Shown here: positions 13,639 through 15,236 of the stretch, in pieces
Layout: every line of letters begins with the position of its first letter
Numbering within the stretch: the first letter of the stretch is position 1
Origin: Lentisphaerota bacterium
GTDB lineage: Bacteria; Verrucomicrobiota; Kiritimatiellia; UBA8416; JAFGIZ01
Length of the DNA stretch: 15,236 nucleotides
Direction of reading: 5' to 3'
Assembly (NCBI GenBank): GCA_016929365.1
Contig: JAFGIZ010000009.1
Span: 1 to 15,236 of the forward strand
Made by a program: the position numbers and the translations under genes
Notes under the pieces: model-generated
The model's database searches: none
Seen by the model: the letters and a program-made list of their open reading frames with translations, nothing else
Told to the model about the DNA's origin: nothing

Positions 13639-14097
13639 CGCCCCTCCATGCTTCCCATCCGGCTCCTCCAGCCTATCCACTCGCCCGTTCAGGGTCTTCG
13701 CGGCATGCTGCGGGTCGGTGGTCGAAGGGCACCTGTCCGGTTCGGGCCTTCCCTCGCTGGCCTGCGAGGTAGTATGCCCTCGGCTGACTCCCCGGTCTGC
13801 TTGCGCTTCCGGGGTCTCCCCAGATAAGAACGCGAACTGCAACTGTGCAGCCTCAGCATTTACATCCAAGCCTGAACCATGGGCTTCGGTGTGTTGTGAC
13901 ACCTTACCCGGCCCGTCGGCCTTGTATGCTCTTTCTGTTCGTAAGCTCACAGCGTTGATCTCCGGCTTCCTCCCCACGGTCGGTTACCCTTCCGCAGTTG
14001 CCTTCGTCTAGTATTTGCCTTACGGTTCCTCCCCGTCAGGAGGTTCACATACAGGGGATTTTAACCCCATTAGTTCGCGCCCATGCTGGGCGTACAC
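13558..14097 (-). mobile_element. Group II intron fragment, 3'-truncated
   Basis: Read on the minus strand from 14097, the sequence begins GTGTACGCCCAGCATGGGCG, a variant of the GTGCGCCC-type 5' end of bacterial group II introns. It continues with blocks typical of domain I: GGGGTTAAAATCCCC, TATGTGAACC, GGAGGAACCGTAAGG, GGCAACTGCGG, GAAGCCGGAGATCAACGCTG and GCACAGTTGCAG. It ends about 540 nt later inside a reverse-transcriptase fragment. Most of the encoded protein and domains V and VI are missing; no domain V-like hairpin is seen in the window. It cannot splice or move by itself. It lies antisense to the flanking genes. The exact class is not assigned. Confidence 0.8.
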
Positions 14098-14114
14098 AAC
14101 TCCATCGACCCCTA

Positions 14115-14145
14115 CAAATGAACCCGCCGCTGGCGGGCCCATTTG
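14115..14145. repeat. 31-nt hairpin between intron end and GH112-like gene
   Basis: CAAATG-AA-CCCGCC-GCT-GGCGGG-CC-CATTTG is a perfect two-part stem with a symmetrical AA/CC internal loop. It lies 17 nt from the intron's 5' end, in its 5' exon side, and 33 nt before the ATG at 14179. It could be a hairpin used as an intron target, or a leader structure of the downstream gene. Confidence 0.5.
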
Positions 14146-14178
14146 ATGGTCATGCAATGCGTTGAAAAGGAGATGCTC

Positions 14179-15236
14179 ATGATTCACAGATGCCTTATCG
14201 TATTCCTCAGCGGCGCTCTGTCCGCTTTGGCCATGGGGTCGCGCAATCATCATCCCGAACAGGAGGCGGGCTCGCCGTGGCGCGACGTGAACGGGGACGA
14301 ACCGGTCGTCGCCGCCCCGATCCCGTTCTTCGATCCGGACAACCCGGAGACGTGGGAAAAGCACTGGGACTGGTTCCAGCGGTTCGGCGCGACGATGGCG
14401 TTTACCTCGCGCAGGCGCAATGAGTTTCATCGCTGGTACCGCGAACGCGGCATCGAGACGGTGGCCATGCCCTTCACGCCGGCGCGCAACGCGCCGCACC
14501 CGGAAAGCGGCGAGCTGTGGATCACGTCGTACCTCAAATCCCCCTGGAAGGAAAAATCGGCGGACGATGAGACGCTGGAGTACTCCCTGGATATCCCCCG
14601 GGATCCGCAAGGGCATGCCGAGGCTTGGAATTATGTCTTTGCTTCCCACGTCGCGCCGGAGGTCGCCGTGCACGTCCAGGAACAATCGAGGCACGCGTTC
14701 CTGCCGCGCGACCAATGGACCCTGAACGAGGACGAGAAAACGGTCACCGTGACCGGCGGCAAGCCGGGGCAATCGTACCGCGTGCTGTTCCTGGCCGGGG
14801 AAACCTACGACAGAGGGATGAACGTCGACGGCATTCCTCCGGCCGGCCGCCGGACGCACATGGCGTTGTTGGAGGACTGGCTGGACAACCTGCCCGACCT
14901 GACGGTCGCGCGGCCGACGACGTTCTGTTACAGCTTTTCGATCATCACGCCGTTTTCCGCACTCGAACCGCCCTATCCGGCCGTGCCGTCGCGCAACTGG
15001 TACGGATACCAGCGCACGACGACGCCCGACCGGTTGCAACGGTTCGAACAGCGGGTTGGATATCCATTCGACATCCGCTTGATGACGGATACCTGCTACA
15101 TGGATCCGGGCTACCCGCCGACGGAGGATACCTGGCGGTGGATCGATCTCGTCCGCGAAGATTTGCAGGGCTACGTGAAGGATTACGTGGCGAAGTGCCA
15201 CGAGCGCGGCAAGCGGGTCCGGATGTTCTGGGGCGA
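14179..15236 (+). CDS. Secreted GH112-like protein, 3'-partial
   Basis: The frame is open for 352 codons and leaves the window. The start at 14179 is set by AAAAGGAG, 6 nt upstream; the ATG at 14173 abuts that site. Residues 1-18 (MIHRCLIVFLSGALSALA) look like a Sec signal peptide. The body resembles GH112 phosphorylases (galacto-N-biose/lacto-N-biose or galactosyl-rhamnose): DEKTVTVTGGKPGQSYRVLF parallels their WxYdxxxxTVTlxNAkPWHxYTVxF block; VARPTTFCYSFSI parallels VVRFTTFFYxFTL; and NWYGYQRTTTPDRLQRFE then leads to a YMDPGYPPTEDTWRWID segment. Known GH112 enzymes are mostly cytoplasmic and reversibly phosphorolyse a beta-galactosyl disaccharide, so the signal peptide is odd. The active site lies partly beyond the window. 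Confidence 0.6.
   Translation, partial: MIHRCLIVFLSGALSALAMGSRNHHPEQEAGSPWRDVNGDEPVVAAPIPFFDPDNPETWEKHWDWFQRFGATMAFTSRRRNEFHRWYRERGIETVAMPFTPARNAPHPESGELWITSYLKSPWKEKSADDETLEYSLDIPRDPQGHAEAWNYVFASHVAPEVAVHVQEQSRHAFLPRDQWTLNEDEKTVTVTGGKPGQSYRVLFLAGETYDRGMNVDGIPPAGRRTHMALLEDWLDNLPDLTVARPTTFCYSFSIITPFSALEPPYPAVPSRNWYGYQRTTTPDRLQRFEQRVGYPFDIRLMTDTCYMDPGYPPTEDTWRWIDLVREDLQGYVKDYVAKCHERGKRVRMFWG

Noticed and set aside
13543..13827. 94-aa plus-strand frame starting MKEGE as an intact toxin
   Set aside because: After five codons it is the antisense of intron reverse-transcriptase and domain I sequence and has no toxin motifs.
14020..15201. 393-aa minus-strand open frame at the right end
   Set aside because: The plus-strand frame has a ribosome site, a signal peptide and GH112-like motifs. 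The minus frame runs on through the intron boundary and has no family features.

Overview
The window is GC-rich, densely coded bacterial DNA up to about position 10,790. It then becomes a visibly less GC-rich, gene-poor accessory stretch of about 4.4 kb. The RecN Walker B form (DEIDANVGGE), the GspL/GspM-type pair and a GH112-like carbohydrate gene would fit a member of the PVC superphylum, such as a Kiritimatiellota or Verrucomicrobiota relative. This is inference from protein style only; there is no rRNA or marker gene that proves it.

Left part (1-5,800): queE and queC run on the minus strand and encode two steps of 7-deazaguanine (queuosine precursor) synthesis. Divergent from them is a plus-strand three-gene operon with overlapping genes: a soluble PAS-type sensor histidine kinase, an NtrC-type sigma-54 activator, and a multi-pass GT39/PMT-like membrane protein.

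Middle (5,860-10,790): a minus-strand operon holds an 82-aa two-helix membrane protein, a GspL-like protein and a GspM-like protein, with no other secretion genes beside them. A secreted TPR protein is divergent from it. Its 3' end overlaps that of recN (minus) by 45 bp. A tRNA with anticodon CAT follows, with its own promoter.

Right part (10,790-15,236): a hairpin-crowded non-coding stretch; a 56-aa minus-strand ORF with a perfect Shine-Dalgarno; a hemerythrin-domain protein; an RHH antitoxin plus MazF/PemK toxin pair; a second hairpin-rich spacer; and a second antitoxin gene. The toxin of that second pair seems to be cut after five codons by a 3'-truncated, internally deleted group II intron lying antisense. 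Last comes the 5' part of a GH112-like (galacto-N-biose/lacto-N-biose phosphorylase family) protein with an apparent Sec signal peptide, running off the window edge. All intact cargo genes here except the small ORF point the same way. The broken intron and toxin, the two TA modules and the palindromes are what one expects of a mobile, repeatedly rearranged region, but no integrase or attachment site was found.
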